NCBI GenBank assembly: GCA_021713395.1
Contig: JAKJJT010000009.1
Span: forward strand, 1 to 64,000
Direction: 5' to 3'
Source of the DNA: Thiotrichales bacterium 19S9-11
Lineage (GTDB): Bacteria > Pseudomonadota > Gammaproteobacteria > Francisellales > Francisellaceae
DNA: 64,000 bases
Each line of letters begins with the position of its first letter. Within the stretch, counting starts at the first letter, position 1. The translations under genes were made by a program, and so were the position numbers. Under the pieces are notes generated by a model. That model worked only from the letters and a program-made list of their open reading frames with translations. It had not been told where the DNA came from and searched no databases. Positions 49,514-60,930 of this stretch are shown here, piece after piece.

Positions 49514-51904
49514 TTAGAATACTTGGCCAATACTAAAATCAAATATTCTCTTATCATCGCCTGGTTGTGCATTTAATGGTTTCTGGAATGAAAATGCAAC
49601 CATTCCAATTGGAGATAGCCATCTAAACTCAACACCAATGGAGTAGCGCAAATTACTCAATGTTGGACTTCTTGGTTGAGGGCGTCCATCTTGAGTATAG
49701 GCAGAATCTAAACTATACGTATCATATACGTTTCCAGCATCAGCAAAAACACCCAGACGCATATTATCACTATCTTTAATACCTGGCACCGGGAACAAAA
49801 AGTCTAAGTTAGCATATAAGTTTAAGTTACCACCTAAGTTTGCACCCTCTTCCGGGTCAGTACATGTGCCTGAAGATGAAATAGTAGAGCAGTTTGTGTC
49901 CACTGGTCCCATCGAACCCATACCATAACCTCTAACAGAGCCCCAGCCACCACCATAATAGTTTTTAAAGAATGGTAGTTCTTCAGTGCTGCCATAGCCT
50001 CCGCCATAACCAATACCTGTTCTAAGTGATCCTGTAACTTTTCTAAAAATTGGTTGGAAAAACTGCGCAGAAGCATTCAGTGTATAGTAATCTAATGAGC
50101 TACCAGGCACTGAAACTTGACCGCCTAGTTTATAGATATATCCTGATTCAGGGAAAAATGCTCGATCTGTTGTATTACGCTCCCAGCCAAGATTAAACAA
50201 GAAGGAATTAAAGTCATTACCATTTGCATTAATAAAATTAGTAACAGTTAATGATTTACTATCCGATGGTTGAATTAATTTAGTAAAATCATAACCACCC
50301 CCAATTTTTAAGGTATCATAGTTTGACATTGGGATACCATAAGTAATATTAAAGCCATAAGAGTTCGTTGTATAATCAACAATATCTGTTGTATCCGAAT
50401 CAAACTGTGAGCCATAAGCACTGATTGTCTGTGAAATGCCCGATTGAGTAAAATAAGGATTCGTATATGAAAATGATAGTTGCTTATATGGCTGCGATAC
50501 TTGAGCACCAATTGAGAACTGATTACCGGTGCCAAAGATATTTGGCATATTGAAGTTACCACCAAGAATAATACCATAAAGCTGAGAGTAACCAACAGAT
50601 GCAGAAACAGAGTTTGCGCTTCTTTCTTGAATATTATAATTCAAATCAACTAAATCATCCGAGCCTTGAACGGGCACTTTCTTAACATCAACCTGTTTTA
50701 CATAAGGTAGACGTTGTAAACGTATTTTAGATTTATCTAAATCACCCTGGTTATATAGGCTATCTTCTGAAAATAACATCTCACGTCTAAAGACAACATC
50801 ATTAGTTACATTATTGCCTAAAAACTCAATACGATTAACATAGACCTTTTTACCTGGATTAACATAGAATGTTATGGTAACTTTTTTTGTTTTTTCATCA
50901 ACTGTTGGCACTGGATTTACCTGAGCAAACGCATAACCTTCGTCACCTAGCGCTTCAGTAATCCCTTTTGCTGTGTCCATCACCTTTTGTCTGGAGAAGA
51001 TCTCATTTGGTTTAATTTGAAGCAAACTTTTAAGCTTATCTCTAGAAAGAATTGTTTTTCCTTCAACAATTACTTTATCAATATGGTAGATATCACCTTC
51101 TGTTATATTAAATGTAATATAGGTATTTTCTTTATTTGGCGTTAATGATGCCTGCGATGATTCAACTTGAAACTTTAAATACCCCCTATCCATATAGTAA
51201 GACCTTAAAGCTTCTTCCCCTGCATTGAGTCTTGCCTTTGAGTATTCGTCATTAGAGGTAAATAGTCCCCACATATTCCAAAATGATGGCGTTGTTAACG
51301 GAATACTTTCTAATACTGCTTGCTGGCGAAAAGTTGTATTACCAACTAAGTCAATTCGTTGGATTTTTGCAGTTTTACCTTCAGCAATTTTAATATCAAT
51401 GGCAACTCGATTACGTGCTTGTTTTTTTACTTTGATATCAATCTCTACAGAGTACTTTCCAACATTAAAATACTCAGCCTCTAGTGACTGCTTGATCTGT
51501 TTAATTAGCATTGGATCATAAATACTACCAACCTCAAGCCCTGATGCTCTAAGGCCTTTCTCCAGATCTTCTGTTTTAATCATTGAGTTACCAGAAACAT
51601 TAACCTCACTAATTGCTGGCCTTTCATCTAGCTTAACAACTAAAGTACTCCCATCTCTAAATAAAGCAACATCATTAAAATAACCTGTTTTATAAAGTGA
51701 TTGAAGCGCCAAATTTGAATCCTTCGCATCAACACGCTGACCAACATGAATTGGTAAATCGCTATAAACCGTACCTTCAGAAATTCTTGATAAGCCTTCT
51801 AATTCAATCTTCTCTACTACAAAACTATCAGTTCCTTGAGCATAAGCAGAAAATGGCAAAACAAGCGCTAACATTAACGCTCGTTGTAATCTTTTAATTT
51901 TCAC
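49514..51904 (-). CDS. bamA: Outer-membrane protein assembly factor BamA
   Basis: 796 residues. A signal peptide (ending AYAQG, cut near 22) is followed by five POTRA domains (about 25-420; VEKIELEGLSRISEGTVYSDLP starts POTRA1) and a C-terminal beta-barrel (about 425-796) with the conserved VRGYGMG loop motif and the terminal FDFSIGQVF strand ending in Phe. It inserts outer-membrane proteins. Order gyrA-dxr-bamA differs from E. coli, where cdsA and rseP lie between dxr and bamA. ATG at 51904. Confidence 0.97.
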   Translation of the reverse strand: MKIKRLQRALMLALVLPFSAYAQGTDSFVVEKIELEGLSRISEGTVYSDLPIHVGQRVDAKDSNLALQSLYKTGYFNDVALFRDGSTLVVKLDERPAISEVNVSGNSMIKTEDLEKGLRASGLEVGSIYDPMLIKQIKQSLEAEYFNVGKYSVEIDIKVKKQARNRVAIDIKIAEGKTAKIQRIDLVGNTTFRQQAVLESIPLTTPSFWNMWGLFTSNDEYSKARLNAGEEALRSYYMDRGYLKFQVESSQASLTPNKENTYITFNITEGDIYHIDKVIVEGKTILSRDKLKSLLQIKPNEIFSRQKVMDTAKGITEALGDEGYAFAQVNPVPTVDEKTKKVTITFYVNPGKKVYVNRIEFLGNNVTNDVVFRREMLFSEDSLYNQGDLDKSKIRLQRLPYVKQVDVKKVPVQGSDDLVDLNYNIQERSANSVSASVGYSQLYGIILGGNFNMPNIFGTGNQFSIGAQVSQPYKQLSFSYTNPYFTQSGISQTISAYGSQFDSDTTDIVDYTTNSYGFNITYGIPMSNYDTLKIGGGYDFTKLIQPSDSKSLTVTNFINANGNDFNSFLFNLGWERNTTDRAFFPESGYIYKLGGQVSVPGSSLDYYTLNASAQFFQPIFRKVTGSLRTGIGYGGGYGSTEELPFFKNYYGGGWGSVRGYGMGSMGPVDTNCSTISSSGTCTDPEEGANLGGNLNLYANLDFLFPVPGIKDSDNMRLGVFADAGNVYDTYSLDSAYTQDGRPQPRSPTLSNLRYSIGVEFRWLSPIGMVAFSFQKPLNAQPGDDKRIFDFSIGQVF

Positions 51905-51969
51905 TACAAACCCTTTTAAGCGTAATCTTTTTTATAAGTCCTAACTTGATTGAGTCATTCATTTAATCA

Positions 51970-53163
51970 TTAATCTTTGGACTGAATCAAGGTAAAATTT
52001 TCACTTTGAACCCATTGGCGAGCTTTTGAGTCAATTTCGAACACATCTTCAATTTGATTGATTGATATTGGCGCAAAAGAGTCTAACGCTCGCTCAATCC
52101 CTAAAGTAATATCTGTAAATGCAATATGACCTGATAAGAACTGATCAACCAGTACTTCATTTACTGCATTAAAGACTGTTGCATAAAATGAACAATCGTT
52201 AGATGCAAGAATTTGATACATTAATTTCACACTAGGAAATCTTTGATAATCAACTGGTTCAAATGTTAATGCTTTTTCAAAGATATTTAGTGCTTCCACT
52301 TTGGTATGCATGCGTTTTGGATAAAACAATGCATTTGCAATAGGGGTTTTCATATCTTGAGAACCAATCTGAGCTAAATAGCTGCCATCCTTATAATGCA
52401 CCATGGAGTGAATAATACTCTGCGGATGTATCAACACCTTTAAATGCGTATGAGGCACACCAAACAACCAATGGGCTTCAATCATTTCCAAAGCTTTATT
52501 AACCATCGTTGCTGAGTCAACTGATATTTTAGCGCCCATCGACCAGTTTGGATGGGCGACAGCTTCTGCTACTGTTACATTTTCTAGTTCATCTAATGCT
52601 CGATGACGAAGCGGCCCGCCTGACGCTGTTAATACAATTGAGTGCATTGTCTCTGGTGAGAATTGTTTACTCTTCTCTGGTAAACACTGAAAAATCGCAT
52701 TATGTTCGCTATCAACTGGGATTAACTCTGCTTGTGACTTATTAACTGCATCGATAAACAACTGACCTGAAGCAACTAAAGTTTCTTTATTGGCAAGCAA
52801 TATTCGCTTACCTTTTTTAGCCGCCTCATAAGTTGGTTTTAATCCAGCACTGCCAACAATAGCCGCCATCACCGTATTAACAGATGTATCTGTTGATACT
52901 TCAATTAGCGCCTGACTCCCTGTTAAAACTTCAGTGCTTAGTCCTAAAGATTGAACTTTATGGTTGAGCTCCTGGTAATATTTTTCATTAACAATAACAG
53001 CATAGCGTGGCTGAAATGCCTGAATCTGCTCAAACAACAAATCAACTTGACTATATGCAGTTAATGCATAAATCTCAAAAGAATCTCGATGCTGACTAAT
53101 AACATTTAATGTATTTTTCCCAATCGACCCTGTTGAGCCCAATATGGTAATACACTCCGTCAC
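51970..53163 (-). CDS. dxr: 1-deoxy-D-xylulose 5-phosphate reductoisomerase
   Basis: 397 residues. It makes 2-C-methyl-D-erythritol 4-phosphate, the first committed step of the non-mevalonate isoprenoid path. NADPH motif [11 protein letters not shown] (9-19), [10 protein letters not shown], metal and substrate residues in [11 protein letters not shown], and ASGGPLR with the flexible loop and [20 protein letters not shown]. Length normal. The start overlaps the gyrA stop by four bases. The presence of the MEP path is consistent with a Gram-negative bacterium. Confidence 0.97.
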   Translation of the reverse strand: MTECITILGSTGSIGKNTLNVISQHRDSFEIYALTAYSQVDLLFEQIQAFQPRYAVIVNEKYYQELNHKVQSLGLSTEVLTGSQALIEVSTDTSVNTVMAAIVGSAGLKPTYEAAKKGKRILLANKETLVASGQLFIDAVNKSQAELIPVDSEHNAIFQCLPEKSKQFSPETMHSIVLTASGGPLRHRALDELENVTVAEAVAHPNWSMGAKISVDSATMVNKALEMIEAHWLFGVPHTHLKVLIHPQSIIHSMVHYKDGSYLAQIGSQDMKTPIANALFYPKRMHTKVEALNIFEKALTFEPVDYQRFPSVKLMYQILASNDCSFYATVFNAVNEVLVDQFLSGHIAFTDITLGIERALDSFAPISINQIEDVFEIDSKARQWVQSENFTLIQSKD

Positions 53164-55817
53164 GCCTTATCCTCATCAGTATCATCATCTGATGCATCAT
53201 TCTCATCTATTTCTTCTGTTGTAACTTCCTCTATCACACCTTCTTGTGTATCAATCACTTCATTATCATTTGGCTCAAGCTCTTCATCTACAATTTCAAT
53301 ATGCTGAATTGCAACTAAGCTTTCACCTTCTTTCAAGTTGATTAAACGCACACCTTGTGCTGAACGCCCTGTTTCTCGAACCTGGTCTACTTTCGTTCTA
53401 ACTAATGTTCCTTGATCAGTCATTAACATAATATCATCATCTTGACTAACCAATACAGCACCAATCACTAAACCATTTCTTTCTGTTGTTGCAATCGCTT
53501 TAACACCTTGAGAGCCACGAGATGTTTTACGATATTCATTCACTGGTGTTCGCTTACCATAACCATGCTCCGTTGCTGCTAATACCATGCCAACATCTGG
53601 ATCAGTTGCAATTAGGCCAACGATTTGGCAGTCATCAGAGATTCTCATACCTCTAACCCCTCTAGCAGTACGTCCCATTGCTCGCACGTCATTTTCACAA
53701 AAACGAACTGCTTTACCACTATTAGAGAACATCATAATCTCTTTAGAGCCATTAGTTAAGACAACATCCATTAGCTCATCACCTTCATCCAAAGTAAGTG
53801 CATAAATACCCATTTGCCTTGGTCTTGAAAAAGCTGTTAAGTCGACTCTTTTTACTGTTCCTTTTTTTGTTGCCATAAAGGTGTAATGGCCTTCTTTATA
53901 TTCTGTTACTGGTAAAATCGTTGTAATTCTTTCATTCTTATCTAACGGGAAAAAATTGTTAATTGGTCGACCTTTGGCTTGTCTACTGCCAACTGGGAAT
54001 TTATAAACTTTTGACCAATATATTTTACCTGCTGTTGAAAAACATAACATAGTTGCATGCGTTGAAGAGATAACCAACTTATCAATAAAATCTTCTGATT
54101 TCATTTGAGTTGCAGACTTACCTTTGCCACCTCTTCTTTGTGCTTGATATTCACTTAATGGTTGTGCTTTAACATAACCATCATAGGATAACGTAACCAC
54201 CATGGTTTCTTCAGCAATCAAATCTTCATAGTCAATATCATCAGTTGCTGCTGTAATTTCTGAGCGACGTTCATCACCAAACTGTGCTTTAACTTCTTCA
54301 AGCTCTTCACAAATAACTTCTAATAGCCGCTTAACGTCTTGTAGAATTTCAATTAAAGATTCAATCGTTACAATTAGATCTTTAAATTCATTGATAATTT
54401 TATCTTGTTCCAGACCCGTTAAACGATGCAAACGTAGTTCTAAAATAGCATCAACTTGCGCCTGAGATAAATTATATTCTTTACCATGTAAGCCATAGTG
54501 AGAAACAAGATCTTCTGGGCGGTATAATTTTGGATCAAGTTTTTCTAATAAACCTTCAACCATACCCGCTTTCCAAGCTCGAGACAGTAAGGCTTCTTTT
54601 GCTTCTTGTGGTGTTTTTGATTTTTTAATTGTTGCAATAACTTCATCAATATTGACCAAAGCAACAGCCAGCCCCTCTAATAAATGCGCTCTAGTTCTTG
54701 CTTTTCTTAATTCAAAAATTGTTCTACGTGTAACGACTTCTTTACGATGCCGTATAAATGAATGAATCACTTCTTTCAAGTTCAAAAGTTTTGGTTGGCC
54801 ATTAACCAAAGCAACCATATTTACGCCAAAACTTAACTGCATTTGTGTTTGTGCATAGAGATTATTTAAAATCACATCTGCATTTTCGCCACGTTTTAAT
54901 TCAATAACAACACGCATACCATCTTTATCTGACTCATCACGTAATTCAGAAATACCTTCTAATTTTCGCTCTTTGACAAGGTCTGCAATTTTTTCAATCA
55001 AACGTGCTTTATTAACCTGATATGGAATTTCAGAGACTATAATTTTTTCTCTTGAAGATTTTTCATCAGATTCAATCTCCGCTTTAGCTCGCATAACAAC
55101 ACGACCACGGCCTGTATTATAGGCATCAATAATGCCTGCTTTACCCATGATATACGCACCCGTTGGAAAATCAGGCCCTGGGATATATTCCATTAAGTCA
55201 GCAATTGTCATTTCAGGATTATGAATAAATGCAATACAAGCATCAATTACTTCATTTAAATTATGCGGAGGGATATTAGTTGCCATACCAACAGCAATAC
55301 CACTAGAACCGTTAACCAATAAATTAGGCACTCGAGTTGGTAATACTTCTGGGATAAACTCTGATTCATCATAGTTTGGATAGTAATCAACTGTTTCTTT
55401 ATCTATATCTGCAAGTAAGGTATGTGCAAACTTAGACATTCTCACTTCGGTATAACGCATCGCAGCTGGTGAGTCACCATCAATCGAACCAAAGTTACCT
55501 TGACCATCAACTAGCATATAACGCATCGAAAATGGCTGCGCCATCCTCACAATTGTATCATAAACCGCTGTATCACCATGTGGGTGATACTTACCGATTA
55601 CATCACCAACCACACGCGCTGATTTTTTATAAGGCTTATTCCAGTCATTGCCTAGCTCTTTCATCGCGAATAATACACGTCGATGCACTGGTTTTAATCC
55701 GTCTCTAACATCAGGTAACGCACGCCCAACAATCACACTCATGGCATAGTCTAAATACGATTGTTTTAATTCCTGCTCAATTTGAACGGGCAACACTTCA
55801 TTTGCAAATTCCGTCAT
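53160..55817 (-). CDS. gyrA: DNA gyrase subunit A
   Basis: 885 residues. Numbering matches E. coli: quinolone region D82-T83-A84-V85-Y86-D87, catalytic Y122 in [11 protein letters not shown]83 is a natural variant in several gammaproteobacteria and D87 is wild type, so the sequence shows no classical resistance change. The C-terminal wheel has the GyrA-box in [10 protein letters not shown]. The last 50 residues are very acidic (ending DDDTDEDKA). It starts a transcript that continues to dxr (four-base overlap). ATG at 55817. Confidence 0.98.
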   Translation of the reverse strand: MTEFANEVLPVQIEQELKQSYLDYAMSVIVGRALPDVRDGLKPVHRRVLFAMKELGNDWNKPYKKSARVVGDVIGKYHPHGDTAVYDTIVRMAQPFSMRYMLVDGQGNFGSIDGDSPAAMRYTEVRMSKFAHTLLADIDKETVDYYPNYDESEFIPEVLPTRVPNLLVNGSSGIAVGMATNIPPHNLNEVIDACIAFIHNPEMTIADLMEYIPGPDFPTGAYIMGKAGIIDAYNTGRGRVVMRAKAEIESDEKSSREKIIVSEIPYQVNKARLIEKIADLVKERKLEGISELRDESDKDGMRVVIELKRGENADVILNNLYAQTQMQLSFGVNMVALVNGQPKLLNLKEVIHSFIRHRKEVVTRRTIFELRKARTRAHLLEGLAVALVNIDEVIATIKKSKTPQEAKEALLSRAWKAGMVEGLLEKLDPKLYRPEDLVSHYGLHGKEYNLSQAQVDAILELRLHRLTGLEQDKIINEFKDLIVTIESLIEILQDVKRLLEVICEELEEVKAQFGDERRSEITAATDDIDYEDLIAEETMVVTLSYDGYVKAQPLSEYQAQRRGGKGKSATQMKSEDFIDKLVISSTHATMLCFSTAGKIYWSKVYKFPVGSRQAKGRPINNFFPLDKNERITTILPVTEYKEGHYTFMATKKGTVKRVDLTAFSRPRQMGIYALTLDEGDELMDVVLTNGSKEIMMFSNSGKAVRFCENDVRAMGRTARGVRGMRISDDCQIVGLIATDPDVGMVLAATEHGYGKRTPVNEYRKTSRGSQGVKAIATTERNGLVIGAVLVSQDDDIMLMTDQGTLVRTKVDQVRETGRSAQGVRLINLKEGESLVAIQHIEIVDEELEPNDNEVIDTQEGVIEEVTTEEIDENDASDDDTDEDKA

Positions 55818-55996
55818 AGTGATTCCTTTAATAACCTATGTGTTACTAAACTTATTTTTAGTACTTGATAAACCAAGTTATCATAGCATAATCTATTCAT
55901 AAAGTCAGAGAATAATACACGTCTATCATAGACTGATTTAGATAAAAGTCTTATGATACCTAAAGTTTGGTTTTTTATTAATGGAGTGGCTAAATT

Positions 55997-56890
55997 ATGG
56001 CCTATTATTCAAAGTTAGAGAATGAAACCTTAATTAAAGTTACTGGTGACGAAAAAGTTACTTTTTTACAAGGACAATTAACACAAGATATTAAAACAAT
56101 TAATCAAGACCAAGGCGCACTAAGTGCTTACTGCAATCCAAAGGGGCGCATAATTAGCCTATTTGAAATTTTTGAGTATGATAATGTACTGTACTTATCA
56201 ATGACGGATCAAGCGGCTGATGTTACATTAGATACAATTAAAAAGTACGCTATGTTTTCTAAAGTTACACTAGAAAAATCCGAAGATAGCTGTGAAACTT
56301 ATGCACTTTGGGGGAAGGAAGCTGATAACATAATTAAGTCACTCTTCGGACAGCCTTTACGTGATAAGTATCAAACTATTTCAAATGACACATCCGTAGC
56401 TATAAAGCTTCCAACAAAAATACCAAGTTATAAGATATTTGTAACAAAGCCTTTGACAATCAATGATGCAACACTGCTTGATTTATCAAATTGGTATCAC
56501 TTTTTAATTGATAACCAATACCCTGTTATTTGTGCTCAAACATCTGAAAAGTTTTTACCTGCTGAACTTTCACTAAATGAGCTAGGCGCAGTTTCTTTAT
56601 CCAAGGGATGCTTTGTTGGTCAAGAAGTTATTGCGCGCATGTTCTATTTAGGACAAACAAAAAAAACACTAGTTAAAGCAAATTACCATCATCAAGGCCC
56701 TGTAAAACTGCTAGATAAAATCATTGATGACAAGCAAAAAAACATTGGTGAGGTTGTTAATGCAACATTCGATGAAAATACACAAAGTTATTACTTACTT
56801 GCTTTAATCAATCAATCTACACTTTCATCAAGCAATGAAATTACATTATTTTTAAATGATGATGAACTAAAAATAAGCTCATCAATTTGA
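55997..56890 (+). CDS. ygfZ: YgfZ/GcvT-fold tRNA-modifying and Fe-S repair protein
   Basis: 297 residues of the folate-binding YgfZ family, which supports MiaB-type radical-SAM Fe-S enzymes. The diagnostic KGCFVGQEVIARM motif (with Cys) stands at about 205-217; the N-terminal VTGDEKVTFLQGQLTQDI and YCNPKGRI are typical. A GGAG ribosome-binding site precedes the ATG at 55997. Between it and rep lies one copy of the TATA-rich repeat motif. Confidence 0.93.
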   Translation: MAYYSKLENETLIKVTGDEKVTFLQGQLTQDIKTINQDQGALSAYCNPKGRIISLFEIFEYDNVLYLSMTDQAADVTLDTIKKYAMFSKVTLEKSEDSCETYALWGKEADNIIKSLFGQPLRDKYQTISNDTSVAIKLPTKIPSYKIFVTKPLTINDATLLDLSNWYHFLIDNQYPVICAQTSEKFLPAELSLNELGAVSLSKGCFVGQEVIARMFYLGQTKKTLVKANYHHQGPVKLLDKIIDDKQKNIGEVVNATFDENTQSYYLLALINQSTLSSSNEITLFLNDDELKISSSI

Positions 56891-56922
56891 TATTTAAAAG
56901 ATTCTTCAACTTTATTATTTAT

Positions 56923-56937
56923 GGTTTATATATAACT
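56923..56937 (+). repeat. Copy 3 of dispersed motif GGTTTATATATAACT
   Basis: Identical to copies at 4836-4850 and 24278-24292. It ends one base before the rep start codon, where a ribosome-binding site would be expected; none is visible there. Confidence 0.5.
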
Positions 56938-56938
56938 T

Positions 56939-58972
56939 ATGAAGCAACTAAACCCTCAACAACAGCAAGCAGTTGAATATATTGATGGCCCTTTATTGGT
57001 TCTCGCAGGCGCTGGTAGCGGTAAAACAAGTGTTATTACACAAAAGATTGCTTACTTAATAAAATCAGGCGCTTATAAAGCCAATCAAATACTTGCCGTT
57101 ACATTCACCAATAAAGCAGCACGCGAAATGCGTCAACGTGTCAACCAGGCCATTGATAAAAAGCTAACAAGAGGCATCAGCATCTCAACTTTTCATACAT
57201 TCGGGCTAAACATTTTAAAAAAAGATATCACCCATCTTGGTTATCAGAAAAATTTTTCTTTACTTGATGATCGAGACAGTCTGATTCTTATTAGTGAATT
57301 AGCTTATGAAAAGTACCAGGTTAATAAAGAGATTATACAACAAATTGCACAGCAAATTTCACTCTGGAAAAGCGCTTTAATTTTACCTGAGGATATTGGC
57401 CACATATCTCTTAACTCAGACCAAGATAAAATGGCCTTTGACACTTATGGACTGTATCAGCATTATTTAAAAGCATATAATGCTGTTGATTTTGATGATT
57501 TGATTTTATTGCCTACCTTATTATTTAAAAAGTTTCCCAATTGTCTAGAAAAATGGAAAAGTAAAATTCATTATCTGTTAATTGATGAGTATCAAGATAC
57601 AAATTTAAGCCAATATCAATTAATATCTCAACTAATTAAACCAAGGGGTCGATTTACAGTTGTTGGCGATGATGACCAGTCTATTTATGCTTGGCGTGGT
57701 GCTGAACCAGAAAATTTAAATACTTTACAGCATGACTTTCCAAATTTAAAAGTTATCAAACTTGAACAAAACTATCGATCAACTGGCAGAATTCTAAAAG
57801 CAGCTAACACATTAATTGAGCATAACCCTCATTTATTTGAAAAAAAATTATGGAGCAGTTTACATTTTGGTGACCCAATTCGTGCAATTATGACAAAAAA
57901 TGAAGAAGATGAATCGCAACGCGCTGTTACTGAAATCTTATCTCATAAATTTAAAAATAATACTGAGTACTCAGACTATGCGATTTTATACCGCAGTAAT
58001 CATCAATCATTTTTATTAGAAAAATATTTAAGAGAATACAATGTCCCCTATTATATCAATGGCGGCATTTCATTTTTTGCAAGAACAGAGATTAAAGATA
58101 TCACTGCTTATCTACGCTTAATTACCAATCCAGAAGATGATCGATCTTTTTTAAGAATTATAAATACACCAAAACGAGAGATTGGCCATAAAACTCTTGA
58201 AGTTCTAGGAAGTTATGCAAATCAGCGTCAAATTCCTTATTTTTATGCTATCAATGAGGTCGGCCTTCAAAGCCAACTTAAGCCAAAAGTATATGAACGC
58301 TTAGTACAGTTTTCAACCTTTATTGAAAAATCAAAACAAAAACTAGAAACTACACCTAATAACCAAATTAGTAACTGCTTAGTCGAGCTTGTTGAAATCA
58401 TTAATTACAAACAATGGTTAATCGATAACTCTTCAACTGCTGCTCAAGCAGATAAACGGTTTGAAAATATTGTCGAGTTAATTAACTGGATTGAAAAAGC
58501 AATTAATAAAGTCGATGATGAAACTAATGAAACTCGAAGCTTATCTGATGTAATTAATCAATTATTAATCCTTGATATGATTGACACTCAAGAACAAGAA
58601 GACAATCAAAATCAAGTTCAGCTCTTAACTTTGCACGCAGCTAAAGGTTTAGAGTATCCACATGTTTATCTAATTGGTATGGAGGATGGCATCCTACCTC
58701 ATCAACAAAATATTGATAACAATCAAATTGAGGAAGAAAGAAGACTGACTTATGTTGGTATTACTCGCGCAAGAGAGACTTTAACTTTTCTTTTAACCAA
58801 ATCTAGAAAGCGTTTTGGAGATCATATTCCAAGCAAATCAAGTCGTTTCTTAGAAGAGCTTCCAGAAGAAGACTTAGTTTGGCACGGAAAAGAGCCAGAG
58901 TGTGAATCAAAAAGAAAATCTACAGCAAAAAGAAATATCAACGAACTAAGAAAGCTAATAAAAAAGAGCTAA
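56939..58972 (+). CDS. rep: ATP-dependent DNA helicase Rep
   Basis: 677 residues, close to E. coli Rep (673). A superfamily 1A 3'-5' helicase that helps replication forks pass barriers. Motifs in order: LAGAGSGKTS (Ia/Walker A, about 22-32), FTNKAAREM, STFHTFGL, LLIDEYQDTN (Walker B), VVGDDDQSIYAWRGA, KLEQNYRS, and LTLHAAKGLEYPHV near 560. The NPQQQQAVEYIDGP opening is Rep-like. No clear Shine-Dalgarno precedes the ATG at 56939; the TATA-rich repeat occupies that place, so translation may be weak or use another start. Confidence 0.95.
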   Translation: MKQLNPQQQQAVEYIDGPLLVLAGAGSGKTSVITQKIAYLIKSGAYKANQILAVTFTNKAAREMRQRVNQAIDKKLTRGISISTFHTFGLNILKKDITHLGYQKNFSLLDDRDSLILISELAYEKYQVNKEIIQQIAQQISLWKSALILPEDIGHISLNSDQDKMAFDTYGLYQHYLKAYNAVDFDDLILLPTLLFKKFPNCLEKWKSKIHYLLIDEYQDTNLSQYQLISQLIKPRGRFTVVGDDDQSIYAWRGAEPENLNTLQHDFPNLKVIKLEQNYRSTGRILKAANTLIEHNPHLFEKKLWSSLHFGDPIRAIMTKNEEDESQRAVTEILSHKFKNNTEYSDYAILYRSNHQSFLLEKYLREYNVPYYINGGISFFARTEIKDITAYLRLITNPEDDRSFLRIINTPKREIGHKTLEVLGSYANQRQIPYFYAINEVGLQSQLKPKVYERLVQFSTFIEKSKQKLETTPNNQISNCLVELVEIINYKQWLIDNSSTAAQADKRFENIVELINWIEKAINKVDDETNETRSLSDVINQLLILDMIDTQEQEDNQNQVQLLTLHAAKGLEYPHVYLIGMEDGILPHQQNIDNNQIEEERRLTYVGITRARETLTFLLTKSRKRFGDHIPSKSSRFLEELPEEDLVWHGKEPECESKRKSTAKRNINELRKLIKKS

Positions 58973-59046
58973 TTTGCCTAAATTTAGATTAAAAACTATA
59001 CTTTCAAATGCACCTGATTTATTAATTACACTTAGGTATTTGGTAT

Positions 59047-59910
59047 ATGGCTAATAATAAGAAAACAACTATGCCACACAGCAATTATGAAGAATATGCA
59101 CTTGTTAGAGCTTATTTTAATGATGTTAGTGAGTATGAGATTTTAAGCGCAGAAGAAGAAAAAAAATGTGCAATGGCGGTTAAAAAAGGATCTAAAAAAG
59201 CCAAAAGGAAAATGATTGAGTCCAACTTACGCTTAGTTGTCAAAGCGTCACTTCGCTATCTAAATCGTGGACTTACTTTGCTTGATCTTATCTCTGAAGG
59301 TAATATTGGCTTAATGCGTGCTGTTGAAAAATTTGAACCTAAACTTGGCTATCGTTTTTCAACCTATGCAACTTGGTGGATACGTCAAACCATAGAGCGC
59401 GCAATTAGTAACAAAGGCCGTTTAATCAGAATACCTAGCAATGTACTTAATCATTTATATCATATTAGAAAGCATCAAAGAAAATTTAATAAAAAACACT
59501 CGCGTCAACCAACAAAAGAAGAGCTTGCTGAGTTAATGGGTATGACGCCAACTGAAATTGAAAGACATCAAGCGTTGATTAATCCAATTGATTCACTCGA
59601 AGAGTTAATGGGCAACTTTTATATACAACAATCTCAGCATCTGCAAGCAAATAAATCAGTTGAACCTGAGCATAAAATAGAAGAAATGGACACTCAACGC
59701 TACATTGTAAAGTTATTAGATCAATTAACGCCAGTTCAAAAGCAAGTACTTACCATGCGCTATGGCCTTATGGGGCATACCAAACATACTCTTGAAGAAG
59801 TCGCCTACCAGGTAGGTTTAACTCGAGAACGGATTCGACAGATTCAGATTGAAGCCCTTAAATCACTTAGGATTAAAATTGGTGATCAAGGGGATGTGAA
59901 GTTTTATTAA
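59047..59910 (+). CDS. rpoS: RpoS-like group 2 sigma factor
   Basis: 287 residues. Region 2 (57-125) reads [40 protein letters not shown] and [17 protein letters not shown], closest to RpoS; region 4 helix-turn-helix is at about 246-275 ([20 protein letters not shown]). The RpoH box is absent and the N-terminal 1.1 region is missing, so RpoH and RpoD are unlikely. It would direct stress or stationary-phase genes. Somewhat shorter than E. coli RpoS (330). Francisella is known to lack RpoS, so this argues that the organism is outside that genus. ATG at 59047. Confidence 0.82.
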   Translation: MANNKKTTMPHSNYEEYALVRAYFNDVSEYEILSAEEEKKCAMAVKKGSKKAKRKMIESNLRLVVKASLRYLNRGLTLLDLISEGNIGLMRAVEKFEPKLGYRFSTYATWWIRQTIERAISNKGRLIRIPSNVLNHLYHIRKHQRKFNKKHSRQPTKEELAELMGMTPTEIERHQALINPIDSLEELMGNFYIQQSQHLQANKSVEPEHKIEEMDTQRYIVKLLDQLTPVQKQVLTMRYGLMGHTKHTLEEVAYQVGLTRERIRQIQIEALKSLRIKIGDQGDVKFY

Positions 59911-59928
59911 TTTTTTATATTATACAGA

Positions 59929-60921
59929 TTATAAAGACCTATCATCCAACCTATTCCCAAAAGCTTGAAACTCAGGATCGTTCAACTGTGTCTCGAGCCA
60001 ATAGAAAGAAGGCTCTTCTTCATGTTTATAGCTTGAGCTATTTTGACTAACTGTCATTTTATTTAGTTTATGTTGTAACTCTAACTCTATAATTTTTTCT
60101 AAAACATCCTGATGTGCCATTTCTTTAGGTGTTTTTCCGCCATCAAAAAAACCATTACCGTAGTTTCCTAGATTAAAGTCAGCTCCTTTTTCTCTGAGTT
60201 TCTGAATTATTTCGCATAAGAAATTTTGGCTTTTTTCATCTGCGTTATTTGCAGCCAAAACAAGATAATGAAGTACAGTATTTCCATTTTTATCTTTAAA
60301 TTTCAATACAAAATCATCATCTATTTTATCTATTGATTTTTCAGATAACTCAACATCACCATACTTTAGTGCTGCTAGAAATACATTAGAATATAAGCTC
60401 TTTCTTAAACTCTTATCTTTAATACCACTTGTTATATTATTTAGAGCTTCTTTCGCTCCATTAAACAAGTCTTTATTATTACCTTCAAGGCTTTTTTCAA
60501 AATTAAGTTTTACAGTTTGAAGGCTTCTTTCATCCAAGGTAGGCTTTGCCCACTGAGTGTACAGGCAAGCAAATGGATCAGATTTAGAAACACCATGATC
60601 CTTTTTAATTTTCTCTATTAACACTCTATCATTAAATATTTCTGCACACTTTACTATAAATAAAAAATAATCTTTTCTAGCATCTTCATAATTACTAAAA
60701 TTAGTTTCATAGTTTTTAAAAACCTCTTTAGCGCGCTGTTGAGCATAGGCAGTCCAAAGTTGCTCTTGATTAAAATGATGAAAGTTAAAATCATTAAATC
60801 TCTTTTTGCCTTGTTCAAATAGCGACAAACCAGCACCAGATTCCTTGTTAAAGCCAGCATGAGCAAAAAGACCTCGAATTTCATTTAACTCTTTTAACTC
60901 TTTTTTTGTCACTTCAATCAC
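59929..60921 (-). CDS. Unknown helical protein with ankyrin-like units
   Basis: 330 residues, helical and charged. About 212-285 resembles one or two ankyrin units (KDKNGNTVLHYLVLAA; LREKGADFNLGNY followed by GKTPKEMAHQ). No signal peptide or membrane segment. It starts 9 bases after the tsaE stop, so it is probably the last gene of the accD-folC-tsaE transcript. The C-terminus is Ser/Glu-rich. Such a gene attached to a housekeeping operon is unusual and hints at constitutive expression. Function unknown; effector-like. ATG at 60921. Confidence 0.68.
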   Translation of the reverse strand: MIEVTKKELKELNEIRGLFAHAGFNKESGAGLSLFEQGKKRFNDFNFHHFNQEQLWTAYAQQRAKEVFKNYETNFSNYEDARKDYFLFIVKCAEIFNDRVLIEKIKKDHGVSKSDPFACLYTQWAKPTLDERSLQTVKLNFEKSLEGNNKDLFNGAKEALNNITSGIKDKSLRKSLYSNVFLAALKYGDVELSEKSIDKIDDDFVLKFKDKNGNTVLHYLVLAANNADEKSQNFLCEIIQKLREKGADFNLGNYGNGFFDGGKTPKEMAHQDVLEKIIELELQHKLNKMTVSQNSSSYKHEEEPSFYWLETQLNDPEFQAFGNRLDDRSL

Positions 60922-60930
60922 TCCTACCTC

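Noticed and set aside
53160-55817. Quinolone-resistance mutation at GyrA position 83
   Set aside because: T83 is a natural wild-type residue in several gammaproteobacteria and D87 is unchanged.
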